Positions 42,795-53,470 of a DNA stretch of 64,000 nt are shown here, piece by piece. A model generated the notes under the pieces. The model was not told the DNA's origin and ran no database searches. It saw nothing but the letters and a program-made list of their open reading frames with translations. This stretch comes from Ostrinia nubilalis (taxonomy: Eukaryota; Arthropoda; Insecta; Lepidoptera; Crambidae). Location of the stretch: the NCBI RefSeq assembly GCF_963855985.1, contig NC_087118.1:1612001-1676000 (forward strand), in the 5' to 3' direction. The translations under genes were made by a program, and so were the position numbers. The number at the start of each line of letters is the position of its first letter. The stretch's first letter is position 1.

Positions 42795-45204
42795 TTAAGA
42801 ACTTTATTTCTCATAAGAATTAACAATAATTCACTTCCTGAGAAACATTTCAATTTAAATTATTTAAACATAATGAGTGTACAACTAATTACAAACAAAA
42901 TCAAATTAACTATCAACATTAACCAAAAATAAAAATAATGTGACGGTACACAACAAAAAACTTCGAGCCAAAGCATAACGAGTCGCCACACGCCAGTCAA
43001 CCACGGATGTAATGCGCACTGAGCGAACTTTGTAAATTGGATGCGGCATATTAAATGGATTGTAAAAATAATATGGTTGTATGCAATAAATGTAATTTTA
43101 ATTGTGTATAGAGAATTTGACGTATTTATATTAGATTAATTAATAAAATTTAATTGTTATAGATGTTTAATTTATTCTTAATAGTATATAATTAAAAATA
43201 CAGATGTCTAATTTATTGTTATCTCATTTAGTACGTATATTTTTAATAATTTTTTAAAGGAAAACAATGATTTGGCGTCTTTCACTTTATTAGGTAATTT
43301 ATTGTACATTTTCACACCCTCGAATTCTATATTTTTAGTACCGTAATTGGTTCTAGGAGGACGTGCAATTATATTATTAGCATTTCTTAATTTTATTTTT
43401 TGTATACGGGATTTTTTGTGGAATGATAAGGTTGAGTGAATGTGGTTATTTAGAATTTTGTAAATTAATATGCATGTATAATAGGTATAAGTTTGTTTAA
43501 TATTCATAATCCTGGTTTCCTCGTAGATTTTTTGGGAGGACGTATGGAAGTCGTAGTGGAAAAGAGATTTAATTAATTTATTTTGAGCTATTTGTATAAT
43601 TTGTATATTTGTTTTGGCAGCTGTGCCCCAGATTTCAATTAAGTAGTCTAAGTGCGGTTTTATTAGGGAGTTATAAATGACATATTTTATTTTACGTGGA
43701 AGACACTTGGAAATACTACGAATGGTACCGGTTAAAGCTGTGAGTTTAGTTTTGACTTTCTGAATATGTATTTTCCAGTTCAGTTGGCGGTCAAGAATAA
43801 GTCCTAAGTACTTCTCATGAGATTTTTCGTTAAGGAGTTCGTTGTTTATTTTAAGTTGTACGACACTATCGAATTTTTTGTTTTTTGCTGCAAAAATTAT
43901 GAAATTAGTTTTCGATGAGTTAATGGTAAGAGAATTTGATAGAAACCAGTTGTTGAGCAGATCCAAATCGCTCTGTGCTTTCATTGTCATTGCATTGATT
44001 GAGTGGCCAGAATAAAATAAGCTTGTGTCATCTGCATAGAGAGTAATATCAGCAGAAAGGCCTATATATTGAATATCGTTAATGTATATTAAAAACAAAA
44101 GTGGCCCCAAGATAGAGCCATGAGGTACACCGTAGGTGACTGGGCGAGCCAAGCTTTGACACTGGTCGATAACAACGATTTGGTTGCGGTGTTGTAAGTA
44201 AGATTTTAAGATGGCAAAAGCAGAATCAGTGAAACCAATGTTGGACAGTTTTTCAAGAAGTATTTTATGACTAATGGTATCGAAAGCCTTTTTGAGATCG
44301 ATGAAGATCCCCATTACCAGTTGCTTTTCGTCGATCTTATTTTTCATCTTGGTCACAAGGTCTACCGTTGCTGAGAGCGTGTTGGATCTTGGTCTGAAGC
44401 CATACTGTTTTTTGTACAGAAAGCTATTTTTTCTAAGATATTTTTCAATTCGCGAGTAGAGAACCTTTTCAAATATTTTTGATATAATTGGCAAAATCGA
44501 AATTGGGCGATAATTACATGGGTCTGTCCTATCACCAGCCTTAAAGATTGGTTTTACTTTTGCAATCTTTAGTGAGTCAGGGAAGATCCCTCGGTCCATG
44601 CAGTCATTTATACAGTTCGTAAGTGGATTGACAATGAGCCGTTTAATACATTTGACCGATTTGGCGCTAATGCCGTCCATACCACAACTTGTGTTGGGGT
44701 CTAGTCCATCAATGATTTTAGCAATTTCATCCGTGGTTGCCGGTTCGAATTTAGAAAGATTGTTGGATAGAGGTAATTTGGAAGCTAACGTACTTTGACT
44801 CGACAAGTATAAATTTGGAATTTTACTGGCTAAAATTTCACCTATACTTGAAAAATAATCATTAAAACATTCGGAAATTTCTTTGACATCTGAAGTTGTT
44901 CTTGAATCCATGGTGAGTTTGTCTGGTCCAGCAGAATCAGTTATTTTATTACTAGCTAGTCTGTTAATACCTTGCCACATTAATCTGGGATTCTTCATAT
45001 GTTTTTGAAAGTAGTTGAAGTAGTATGTTTTTTTAGTTTTTTGAATTTTCATGTGTACCTTGGATCTTAAAATTTTGGCTTTCTCTTCTAATGATTTGTC
45101 AGAGATGTTTTTTTTGTAGCTATGCCACAATTCGTTTCGCTTATTTATATCCTCTATGATTTCTTTGTTTATCCAATCCTGGCGTGGTGGGTTCAGTATT
45201 TTTG
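42795..45204 (-). mobile_element. LINE (jockey/CR1-like), 3' half
   Basis: It comprises the RT frame at 43208-45130 plus a 3' untranslated region of about 400 bases ending in AATAAAGTTCTTAAAC at about 42795. Coding similarity continues upstream of 45130 without an ATG (TKILNPPRQDWINKEI) to a 20-odd-base T tract at 45205. The 5' half (ORF1 and endonuclease) is probably the segment at 55546-57690 on the same strand. Confidence 0.75.
43208..45130 (-). CDS. LINE ORF2 reverse transcriptase part
   Basis: The 640-codon frame includes AKVKPIFKAGDRTDPCNYRP, QYGFRPRSNTLSA, FIDLKKAFDTISHK (first catalytic Asp), PHGSILGPLLF, LYADDTSLFYSG (catalytic Asp pair) and the C-terminal KPHLDYLIEIWG and YKILNNH segments. 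No stop interrupts it. The first codon is not a true start: the frame is open upstream to 45204. The usual P-Q-G-S motif reads P-H-G-S here. It lacks the endonuclease, which seems to lie 10 kb to the right. Confidence 0.85.
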   Translation of the reverse strand: MWHSYKKNISDKSLEEKAKILRSKVHMKIQKTKKTYYFNYFQKHMKNPRLMWQGINRLASNKITDSAGPDKLTMDSRTTSDVKEISECFNDYFSSIGEILASKIPNLYLSSQSTLASKLPLSNNLSKFEPATTDEIAKIIDGLDPNTSCGMDGISAKSVKCIKRLIVNPLTNCINDCMDRGIFPDSLKIAKVKPIFKAGDRTDPCNYRPISILPIISKIFEKVLYSRIEKYLRKNSFLYKKQYGFRPRSNTLSATVDLVTKMKNKIDEKQLVMGIFIDLKKAFDTISHKILLEKLSNIGFTDSAFAILKSYLQHRNQIVVIDQCQSLARPVTYGVPHGSILGPLLFLIYINDIQYIGLSADITLYADDTSLFYSGHSINAMTMKAQSDLDLLNNWFLSNSLTINSSKTNFIIFAAKNKKFDSVVQLKINNELLNEKSHEKYLGLILDRQLNWKIHIQKVKTKLTALTGTIRSISKCLPRKIKYVIYNSLIKPHLDYLIEIWGTAAKTNIQIIQIAQNKLIKSLFHYDFHTSSQKIYEETRIMNIKQTYTYYTCILIYKILNNHIHSTLSFHKKSRIQKIKLRNANNIIARPPRTNYGTKNIEFEGVKMYNKLPNKVKDAKSLFSFKKLLKIYVLNEITIN

Positions 45205-46480
45205 TTTTTTTTTTTTTTTTTTTCGGCTGGCCACCCTGGCTGTCAAACGTAGTTAGGACAGCTCTTATCTATTTTACATTAATTTTAATATTTAATTGTA
45301 TTTTTCAAGTGTAAATCATTGTAAATCAACACATTAAAACTTAGTTTAGTGAAATTACCACAAAAATCAAGCATTCAACCCATAACTGCAACGAAATAAT
45401 GAAGGAAAAATTTACCGGCCAGTGACATGACATGACGATTTTGAAAAATCGTCAATACAACAATTAATTAAAACAGGGGAGTATTGTTTTCATAATATTT
45501 ATTTAGAATTAAGTTAAATGTTAATTAGGACTATATTTCTAATACTGAGCCTAGTGTCTCAAATAATAAAATATCTAGTAATTGAGCCTAACCTCAACTT
45601 GTAAACAAAGTTTATACTGCATAAACTCATAGGTCCTTTTTAGTTTCTTAGTTGTTTAATAATATTATATCTGACACACCTCTAATTCGAGGAAATCATT
45701 GCATATAACGGTGTTCATAATTAAAGAACAATGGCAGGCATGGTACCCAGTAAAATTGAAGATGTACGGAGTTGATTTCTTGATATTATATACTCGATAC
45801 TTGGACACTTATTTTACGTATTTTTATGATTTTCCACAACTTTCGAGAATAAAGAAAACATAACTTTTGTTTTCATTTGAATACTGCTAACAAAACGCTT
45901 ACCTGAATATGCAATAATAAAACGCAATAGGACCCTTTTCTTTAGGGCCGTAACCTACAACTATTTTATTCAATCAGATAAATCGATTATCGATTAACTT
46001 ACTTTACCAATTATTCAGATATCGACTTAAGATCTATAAAACCATTGATACAATCAACAAAGTGAATATAATTATCGGTTTAGCTCTATTTATATTCATT
46101 TTAATAATATATTATGCTAATTAGATTTATGAGGAATAAATGGAGGCTATTGATTATTATCGATTACTCCAATGTATCGTACATTGCATTACGTCAAGGT
46201 ACGTCACGCGACTGACATACAAGTACAACAACTGTCAAATCAGTTCTTTGTTTACATTCCATCGTATTACTTTTCTCTATGTTCCATCGTTTGGTGGTTT
46301 TCCAACGTTTCGTCGTCTCGGTGTGATCATAAAGTGCTGTTTATGGTATACCTACCTACTTGCAAAGTAAAGAACAGTCGAGTTGAGAGCACCCTATGCC
46401 TCCCCCTGTCTTTTCTTTAGTATTGTGATACTATCTTAGCGAAAGGATGCTTGTTTGTGTATTGTGATCTGTTTGTAACC
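45205..46480. other. T tract and AT-rich sequence left of the repeated-exon gene
   Basis: A T run at 45205-45226 followed by CGGCTGGCCACCCTGGCTG looks like the poly(A) end of a minus-strand retroposed sequence of unknown length. The rest is AT-rich. 46140-46480 may be 5' leader of the gene that follows; no promoter element stands out. Confidence 0.4.
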
Positions 46481-46600
46481 ATGTCTCTTCTACGCTGCAT
46501 CAACTGCGATATTCGAGTGACTCGAATTAGGCGGCATCTACTCCTGGAAGAGAGTGAGGCTCTTACAGAAGTTATGAGACTGTGAACATATCCAAGAGAG
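46481..46600 (+). pseudogene. Repeated-exon gene, exon 1
   Basis: ATG at 46481 opens MSLLRCINCDIRVTRI, giving the CxxC pair. TGA at 46583-46585 occupies the Trp position of the W-T-Y-P-R motif, after which the frame continues to the GTAAGA donor. TGG to TGA is a single-base change. Confidence 0.65.
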
Positions 46601-46948
46601 GTAAGAGAAAGATTTCAAACTTCATTGTTTTAAAAGCAATAAAAACCGCTTTTCATCAGTTTTATCCTCAGTACGTTAGTATTCAAAAATATTATAGTTA
46701 TTACATTGGGAAATGTACAGATTGTCACCAATGGTTTATTGAAATATCCATTGTCGGTAGAATGTATTTAATCCAATTCCAATCATATCAAATGAGTTGA
46801 CTGATCTTGGACTGAACATTTTATCAGCTAAAGATCTATTGACAAGTTATTTGGATATAATTCACTACTGGACTGATTTCAAAAATCCTTTCTCGAAGAT
46901 TTTTAGGCTAGTTTTATGTATATTATCACTTCTCCTTTTTTGTTTCAG

Positions 46949-47175
46949 ATCACAAACACTGACTATTTGCCATGCCTCTTGGAAACTTGGAAATGCTCAA
47001 GTCACTGGAGCAAACATTGTTGAGAATCAAGAGAGGCTAATTGGTCTTCACAACATTTGTGTAGGATGCGGCCGCTCGATTTTCAGTCAGTTCTCGCACA
47101 ATATTGAGAGAAACTCCTACAAATGAAGAAGGCCCAATAGTTGCTATTATATCACAGTGGATACATCCAAGACAG
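46949..47175 (+). pseudogene. Repeated-exon gene, exon 2
   Basis: Acceptor TTTTTTGTTTCAG, donor GTAAAT. Two frameshifts are needed, near 46965 and near 47101, to read TICHASWKLG, NICVGCGRSIF and IISQWIHPRQ in order. Confidence 0.6.
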
Positions 47176-47447
47176 GTAAATGTAATACCATAATTGGCAA
47201 TATCTTAATTGGCTTTCGTTATTTAATTATACTATTGTTACACAAATGCGAAAACAGTAAATGGTGTATAAAATATGTAGTTTCTTAAGCAGTGGTTTTT
47301 AGACTGTTATTGTTTCACTGTATGTTTTCCGAACAAAATAAAATAAATAAATAATTGTCTCTGTTCTGTGTGTCCGTACAATAAATATGTCTTTATATAC
47401 GTTTTTTTTAGAATAACTAGGATTTGATCTATATTGTTATGTTTTAG

Positions 47448-47663
47448 ATTACTCAAAGTGATCAAGCATGTACCGCATGTTGGTTACGCGCTCAGAGAAC
47501 TCTCCGTCGTCAGCAATTGGTTGATGAGGCCAGAAACATAAATGAAGAATTAACAACATGTGTCAATTGCAACAAAGATTTGTTACATAGCAATGGCTAC
47601 TTATTGAGAAACGAAGACGAAAATGTCATCAACATCATTAAAAGCTGGATATATCCTAATAAT
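47448..47663 (+). pseudogene. Repeated-exon gene, exon 3 (intact)
   Basis: 216 bases, 72 codons, phase 0 at both ends, acceptor TATGTTTTAG, donor GTAAGT. It reads ITQSDQACTACWLRAQRT, then TTCVNCNKDLL and IIKSWIYPNN. It is the best preserved module. Confidence 0.7.
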
Positions 47664-47749
47664 GTAAGTACTTTAAGAAAGAAGAAAAAGGTCACTTTTG
47701 TTGAAAAATAATGTGAACATTTCACTATTAAATGAATTTGTTTTTTTAG

Positions 47750-48001
47750 ATCAACCTCATGGATAGTATTTGCCATGCTTGTTGGCAACTTGCAAATGAA
47801 GCAGCACGGCAAGGTTCTGAGTCACCAGAGACTGCATCCCAACCGTTGGAGACAGATGACCCTCCTGACTCACATGAACTACAGGAAGATAATCATGAGG
47901 AGGCGTGCCATCATAGAATATTGTTGCAACTGTATTGTGGGTTTGAGGACAGTAGGGTGTTGCTCACATGCACGGTAATAGTATTACCATGTCACATGTG
48001 A
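47750..48001 (+). pseudogene. Repeated-exon gene, last exon
   Basis: Acceptor TTTTTTTAG. It opens INLMDSICHACWQLANEAA, then an acidic Glu/Asp/Pro-rich stretch, ending at TGA (47999-48001). A second Cys-rich reading in another frame (CCNCIVGL) suggests a further frameshift near 47920. Confidence 0.6.
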
Positions 48002-48110
48002 TGAGTATCGTATGGTATTTAGCCTATGCTTGTCACTTAGACAATATATCACCACCTGCACAAGTGTTAGATGGAATTCTTGTAAGAATAAACATTGAAT
48101 AAAGCAGTAT

Positions 48111-49060
48111 ATTGATTTTAACTTTTGTTTTTATTTATTAAACTTCTTGATAGCATTATTATGTTGACTTGAATAAAAGTTCCCCATTAAAGCCTTGTCT
48201 ATTTTATGAATGTGTATAAATAATAATCTTTAGAAAAATAAAGTTATAAGAATATCTCTTTAGGCGAGCACTCGCGATGCGTATTATCTAATGAGCATCA
48301 ATCCAACAGAAAGTAACTGCCTTTAAAATTATCCTGAATAAAAGATAAAACGATAATATTAATTTGATCACTTCGTTGTTTTAAACATTATTATTTTTTT
48401 CTGTCAGTATCAGTCAGATTAAACATGTCAAAAAATGACAATTGACATTTAAAACGTTTTGTTCTCCATGTTCAAGCGTTCTGTTAACCTTCAAAGCGTT
48501 TTGTTAACCTTGTTCCGTATTATCATAACATTGAATTTATCTTTTTATTCATAAGTTGTAGAAATATGGTATGATTACATTTTTTGTTGTATAAATCAAG
48601 ACAAAGAAATTGGTAATATTTTCATTGTCGTACACTCCGTCTAAAGACGGTACCAACACTACATAGGTTTCTGCCAATGTTCTTTACTTGAAATTGAACA
48701 AGAGCAAAGTGATATTGAAACCAACTGTCACAACAGTTTAACACCTTTATAACTTTATTACTTTTACCTTTTACATATGGCTATTATAAAACTTTGCCTG
48801 TAATTTGTTCTATCCCAGGGAAATCATAACACGCATTATTGAAATTTAAATTAGATAACTAATTACCCTCAAACTAAAATAATTTAGTAATTGATTCAAA
48901 ATCTTCATATTTTATGATTATCAAACTAGAAATATTTTTAATAATAATATTTAAAAGAAACACAGTCAAATTTTTGACTAATTAATATAGCCCTGGTAGA
49001 TTAGATTATTTCAAAACTAAGTTATATTTTATAACTTGTATTGTACACCCTTCTTTGATA
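48111..49060. other. AT-rich spacer
   Basis: No gene recognised. A GCGTT(C/T)TGTTAACCTT motif is repeated twice at 48476-48512. Confidence 0.45.
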
Positions 49061-49087
49061 ATTTTCAGCGGAGGTCAATTTCACATC

Positions 49088-50531
49088 ATGCTTACCCGCA
49101 AGGCAGCCGCACAAAATACAGAATTAAAACTCAAGAGGGCACTCGAAGAACTAAAATTGAGTCAAGAAACCTGTAATTAGCTTATCAGGGAGAGAGAGGA
49201 GAGTGAAGAAGATATCCAGAGTATTATAAACAAAAACACTCATCTCAAGAAAGATTTGGCTGAATTGCACACTCGCTACCAGGAAGTCTCCGAGCACCGG
49301 GATAGCCTGCTACACACCATCAGCACATTTGACCAGTGCAGTAATGTCTACGAGGTCTACGAGCAGGCCCTGACTCGCAATCATGAATTGGAGGCAGAGC
49401 TGCGGGATGCCAACAAGACCATTATGCACCTCGAAGATGACAAAAAACAACAGGAGTTCGCTCACACACTTAGTTTGTACGATGAACTGATTGGGAGCCC
49501 CGGAGGTCACGAAGCGGCTTCAGACATGAACTTGTCCTGTAAAACTGGCCATCTTGGGACTAGAGACCAGAGATTTGAATTTTCAAGCAAGAACAAGTTA
49601 AAAAAATATATCAAAATCAATAGGTATATTACAAAAACTAAAAAATTAATAAAGAAGCAAGCAGTCTTTTATAAAAATATCTCACTGAGGAAAAAACGCT
49701 TAGATTTAATTGATTCTTTAGAAATTTATCATGATAAATTAGTGGAAAGTAGGTCAAATCATGCCTCTGACATTGAGCGGCTGGAGGCTGATATTGGTGA
49801 TTTACATAAGTCTTTAGAACTTCTATCTTCTAAATACCACTCTGCCCAGGAACAAATCAAAGAACATATCCTGGCTGCAAATAATCTTTTGCAATTAACT
49901 ACATGTAAATTGCCAAAAAAGCATCAACCTAATGTTTGCCTTAGGCCATCATTGTCAAAACCATCTAGAAATGTCGTTATACTATCAGACAGTCTAGGGA
50001 TAGGTTATGGGCCACTGTTACACAAAAAAATTGACTGCAATGTTTTGAATAATTGTATGCCAGATGCTTCTTTTGACCTACTACCTCTTAATGAATAGCC
50101 TACAACAAAGTAACTTAAATAGGGAATCTATACTAGTTCTTGTATTAGGAAGTTCACAGAGTGTTAACAAAAGAAATGTTATTCACCACTTCTCTTCTCT
50201 CTGCCATCTTGATGTTAAAAAAGTAATTTTGTGTGCCTTGCCCTTCTGTAGAAATTATTCAAAGGAGAGGAATAACAGTATTCACTTATTGAATACTCAA
50301 ATATTTAATTTATGTCAACGTCACAGCGAAAAATTTGTGTTTTTCGACACAAATAAATTTATTGATAAACAATTGACTGGCAGCCCTATACACCTGCCTC
50401 ATAATTTAAGATCACAACTAGCTACTTTGTTAGCATACAATATTAATTGTATTTTTAATCATGACAATAGTATAAAAAATACTAGCAGTAATAATGTAAT
50501 AGTGCCTACTAGTACTAGTAGTTTAAACTAA
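49088..50531 (+). pseudogene. CR1-type ORF1: coiled coil plus SGNH esterase-like domain
   Basis: From the ATG at 49088 the frame gives a charged helical stretch (ELKLKRALEELKLSQ), an in-frame TAG at 49178-49180, then a long coiled coil (ELEAELRDANKTIMHLEDD, DIERLEADIGDLHKSLELL). NVVILSDSLGIGYG follows: the G/S-D-S block of SGNH hydrolases, with Ser as presumed nucleophile. A frameshift near 50070 moves to a second frame with VLVLGSSQSVN and, at the end, FFDTNKFIDKQL...IHLPHNL, where D and H would form block V of the fold. Esterase-bearing ORF1 proteins are known in CR1 LINEs; the role in retrotransposition is unclear. Confidence 0.78.
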
Positions 50532-50557
50532 GACATCAGACAAAGGCCAGCCCTTCC

Positions 50558-52705
50558 ATGTTTAATATTGTTCACCAAAATATCCAGGGTTTGGCCGGCA
50601 AGGATCTAGAATTAGAATTATTTTTAAAAAGCCATAATGTAAATGTCATTTGTATTACTGAACATTGGCTAAAAAAGGCAGAAGGTTTCTTTCATATTGA
50701 TGGTTATCAATTATCTAGTGCTTTTTTTCGAAAATCTGCTATTCACGGTGGATCTGTAATATTTATTAATAATAATTTAAAATGCAAGGGACGACATGAC
50801 GTAGTAGGGCTTTCGGTTGAGCGAGTTATTGAAATTTCTTGTGTGGAGCTTGAGAGATATATTGTATTATGCGTGTATCGACCACCTTCTGGTGACTTTA
50901 GTGTATTTGAGGCGGTTATGGAAGATGCCCTTAATAAGGTCAGCAACAAAAATAAAAAAATCTTAGTTTGTGGTGACTTTAACGTTAACTTGATGGAAAG
51001 CTCATCCATGAGTATGAGACTGCTAACTCTTTTTAAATCTTTTGATTTACATGCCCAATTCATGGAGCCGACAAGAATAACAGATACAACGGCTACCTGT
51101 TTAGATAACATCTTTTGTAATTGTGTTCCCGAAAGAAAATCAATTATTAACAAGTTAACTTCTGATCATTGTGGCCAATTAGTTTCATTAAAATGTACCA
51201 CTCTAAATAATGATAATACTCAAAAACGAATTATTTGTACACCTATTACAAGTGGTCGATTAGAAAATTTCAAGAATAATTTAAGTAATAAAGTGCATCT
51301 TGTTCCATACACCGAGGGTGATCCAGAGGCACTTTACAGTAATCTATTTGACTGCATCAAAAATGAGTACAAGAAAGTCTTTACTGCGAAAAAAATTCAA
51401 CCAAAGGAACGTTCGAAATTTAGTGACTGGGCAACTATAGGTATTCACAAGAGCAGAAATACATTATATGAGTTATACGGTATGAAAAGGTACAATAATA
51501 GTTTATCTTTTAAATACCATGTCAAAAAATATTCTAAAATGTTTAAAAAAGTTTGCTACTTGGCTAAATCTCTGTATATACGAGATAAAATAAACAACGC
51601 CAATAATAAAATAAAAGAGACATGGAATGTAATAAATCATGAAACTGGCAAAACTAAGCCGCGTGACAGTGAATTTGCACTCAAAATAGATGATTGTTCA
51701 ATTAATACGGACAAAGAAGTAGCAGACGCTTTTGATAAATTCTTCTCTAACATACCACTTGTTACCACTGCAAACTTGAACTCCTCATCTACTGAGGCTG
51801 AATTAATCCTTAAAGATCATGTAGCTCCCTGTAACTCACAACTTACCTTTAAACACATCACTCCTTTGGATATTATAAAAGCTTTTAATATGCTAAATGT
51901 AAAAAATACTACTGATCTATGGGGAATCTCTGTGAAGGTAGTCAAGCATATTATCCACATCATTGCCCCACAGTTGGCAATTATATTTAACAACTGTGTG
52001 GATAAGGGGGTCTTCCCGGACCTTATGAAGCATAGCAAAGTTCTGCCGCTCTTTAAGTCTGGCAGCAGGCTCGACCCTGGTAATTTTAGGCCAATTTCAA
52101 TCTTACCAGCTTTAAGTAAAATTTTTGAGAAAATTATACAAGAACAGCTTACGATCTATTTCACTTTAAATAAACTTTTTCATAGTGAACAGTATGGTTT
52201 TACTAAGGGTCGTTCCACTACCGACGCTGGTGCTACTCTCCTCAAACATATTTTTGGGGCTTGGGAGGATTCTCAGAATGCCTTAGGGGTGTTTTGCGAC
52301 CTATCAAAGGCTTTCGATTGTGTTGAACATCAAACGCTAATTCGAAAACTAGAATATTACGGAGTCAGGGATTCAGCACTTTCATTAATTCTATCGTATC
52401 TCAGTGGCAGGATTCAAAGAGTAGATATAAACGGAACTATTTCATGTGGGTCACCCGTAAAAATGGGAGTTCCTCAAGGGTCCATTCTGGGTCCATTATT
52501 ATTTCTCATCTATATAAATGATCTTCCATCATTTGTAAAGAACTCCTGTGAAATCGTATTATTTGCCGACGACACATCTTTGATTTTTAATATTAATAGA
52601 AACAAGGCTAACTTTGACGATGTAAATGATGCACTATCAAGAGTTCTAAGTTGGTTCACCGCAAACAATCTACAGCTCAATGCTAAAAAAAACAAAATGT
52701 ATTAA
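50558..52705 (+). CDS. CR1-type ORF2: endonuclease and most of the reverse transcriptase
   Basis: Starts MFNIVHQNIQGLAGK, the usual N-Q x-x-G opening of APE-type endonucleases. E36-equivalent in ITEHWL, VYRPPSG, CGDFNVNLM (D and N catalytic) and SDHCGQLV (catalytic D-H) follow. The RT has KVLPLFKSGSRLDPGNFRP, EQYGFTKGRST, FCDLSKAFDCVEHQ (catalytic Asp), VPQGSILGPLLFL and FADDTSLIFN (Asp pair). The frame ends at 52705 through a slip in an A-rich stretch (about 52685-52697). The rest of the protein continues in the frame at 52680-53396. Confidence 0.9.
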   Translation: MFNIVHQNIQGLAGKDLELELFLKSHNVNVICITEHWLKKAEGFFHIDGYQLSSAFFRKSAIHGGSVIFINNNLKCKGRHDVVGLSVERVIEISCVELERYIVLCVYRPPSGDFSVFEAVMEDALNKVSNKNKKILVCGDFNVNLMESSSMSMRLLTLFKSFDLHAQFMEPTRITDTTATCLDNIFCNCVPERKSIINKLTSDHCGQLVSLKCTTLNNDNTQKRIICTPITSGRLENFKNNLSNKVHLVPYTEGDPEALYSNLFDCIKNEYKKVFTAKKIQPKERSKFSDWATIGIHKSRNTLYELYGMKRYNNSLSFKYHVKKYSKMFKKVCYLAKSLYIRDKINNANNKIKETWNVINHETGKTKPRDSEFALKIDDCSINTDKEVADAFDKFFSNIPLVTTANLNSSSTEAELILKDHVAPCNSQLTFKHITPLDIIKAFNMLNVKNTTDLWGISVKVVKHIIHIIAPQLAIIFNNCVDKGVFPDLMKHSKVLPLFKSGSRLDPGNFRPISILPALSKIFEKIIQEQLTIYFTLNKLFHSEQYGFTKGRSTTDAGATLLKHIFGAWEDSQNALGVFCDLSKAFDCVEHQTLIRKLEYYGVRDSALSLILSYLSGRIQRVDINGTISCGSPVKMGVPQGSILGPLLFLIYINDLPSFVKNSCEIVLFADDTSLIFNINRNKANFDDVNDALSRVLSWFTANNLQLNAKKNKMY

Positions 52706-53396
52706 ATTCACTCTGCCCAACGTAAAATCTGTTGATACCCAAATAATATTGAATAATGATACAATTGAGCTTGTGGATACGACGATATTTTTGGGACTTA
52801 CACTGGACTCTAAACTTCAGTGGGGACCCCATTTAACAGCTCTAGCAAGTAGGCTTAGCTCAGCTGCTTTTGCAATTAAGAAAATAAGATCTCTAACTGA
52901 TATTCTAACAGCTCGCTTAGTTTACTTTAGTTACTTTCATAGCCTGCTATCATATGGAATCTTGCTATGGGGAAAGGCAGCTGATTTTGAAACTATATTC
53001 ATCCTACAAAAAAGAGCTATTAGGTCCATTTATAAATTGAAACCAAGAGCATCCCTCAGGGAGAAGTTTAAAGAAATTGGTATTCTCACGGCCGCCTCAC
53101 AATACATCTTAAATTGTATTATATTTGTTCACCAAAATATAAATAAATACTTGAAAAATAGCGACGTTCACAACTTTAACACGAGAAACAAAAATAAATT
53201 AGCTATACCTAATCTTAGACTTCAAAAAGTATATGGTACTTTTATGGGACAGAGTATTCACTATTATAACAAAGTTCCTGAAGACTATAAAAAACTACCC
53301 ATTAATAAATTTAAAAGTATAGTTAAAGAACACTTACTAAAAAAAGCTTATTACACTACAAATGATTACCTTAATGATAAATTACCTTGGAAATAA
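52680..53396 (+). pseudogene. CR1-type ORF2, C-terminal part after a frameshift
   Basis: It overlaps the previous frame by 26 bases at an A-rich tract and continues the RT: FLGLTLDSKLQWGPHL, LLSYGILLWG, LQKRAIRSIYKL and the C-terminal FNTRNKNKLAIPNLRL and YYNKVPEDYKKL segments common to CR1/jockey ORF2. It ends at 53396, with a short C-terminal extension of basic residues. Confidence 0.85.
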
Positions 53397-53470
53397 GTCT
53401 CTCAGGCTCTCACAATGTACCTAATTAATTGTATAGATACATTAGTTGCCATCTCTTTCTATTATATTAT

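Larger units (their letters stand above)
46481..48110 (+). pseudogene. Decayed four-exon gene with repeated CxxC / W-x-x-P / CxxCW modules
   Basis: Four exons can be drawn with GT-AG borders: 46481-46600, 46949-47175, 47448-47663 and 47750-48001; AATAAA follows at about 48097. The first three exons end, in phase 0, just after a W-(I/T)-(Y/H)-P-(R/N)-x motif. Exons 2-4 begin with I-(T/N)-x-x-D-x-x-C-x-(A)-(C/S)-W. Exons 1-3 carry a C-x-x-C pair before the W motif. So one module (CxxC...WxxP, intron, CxxCW) is repeated three times, suggesting zinc-binding. I do not recognise the family. Exon 1 has TGA where the conserved Trp should be, and exon 2 has two frameshifts; exon 3 is intact. Confidence 0.7.
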
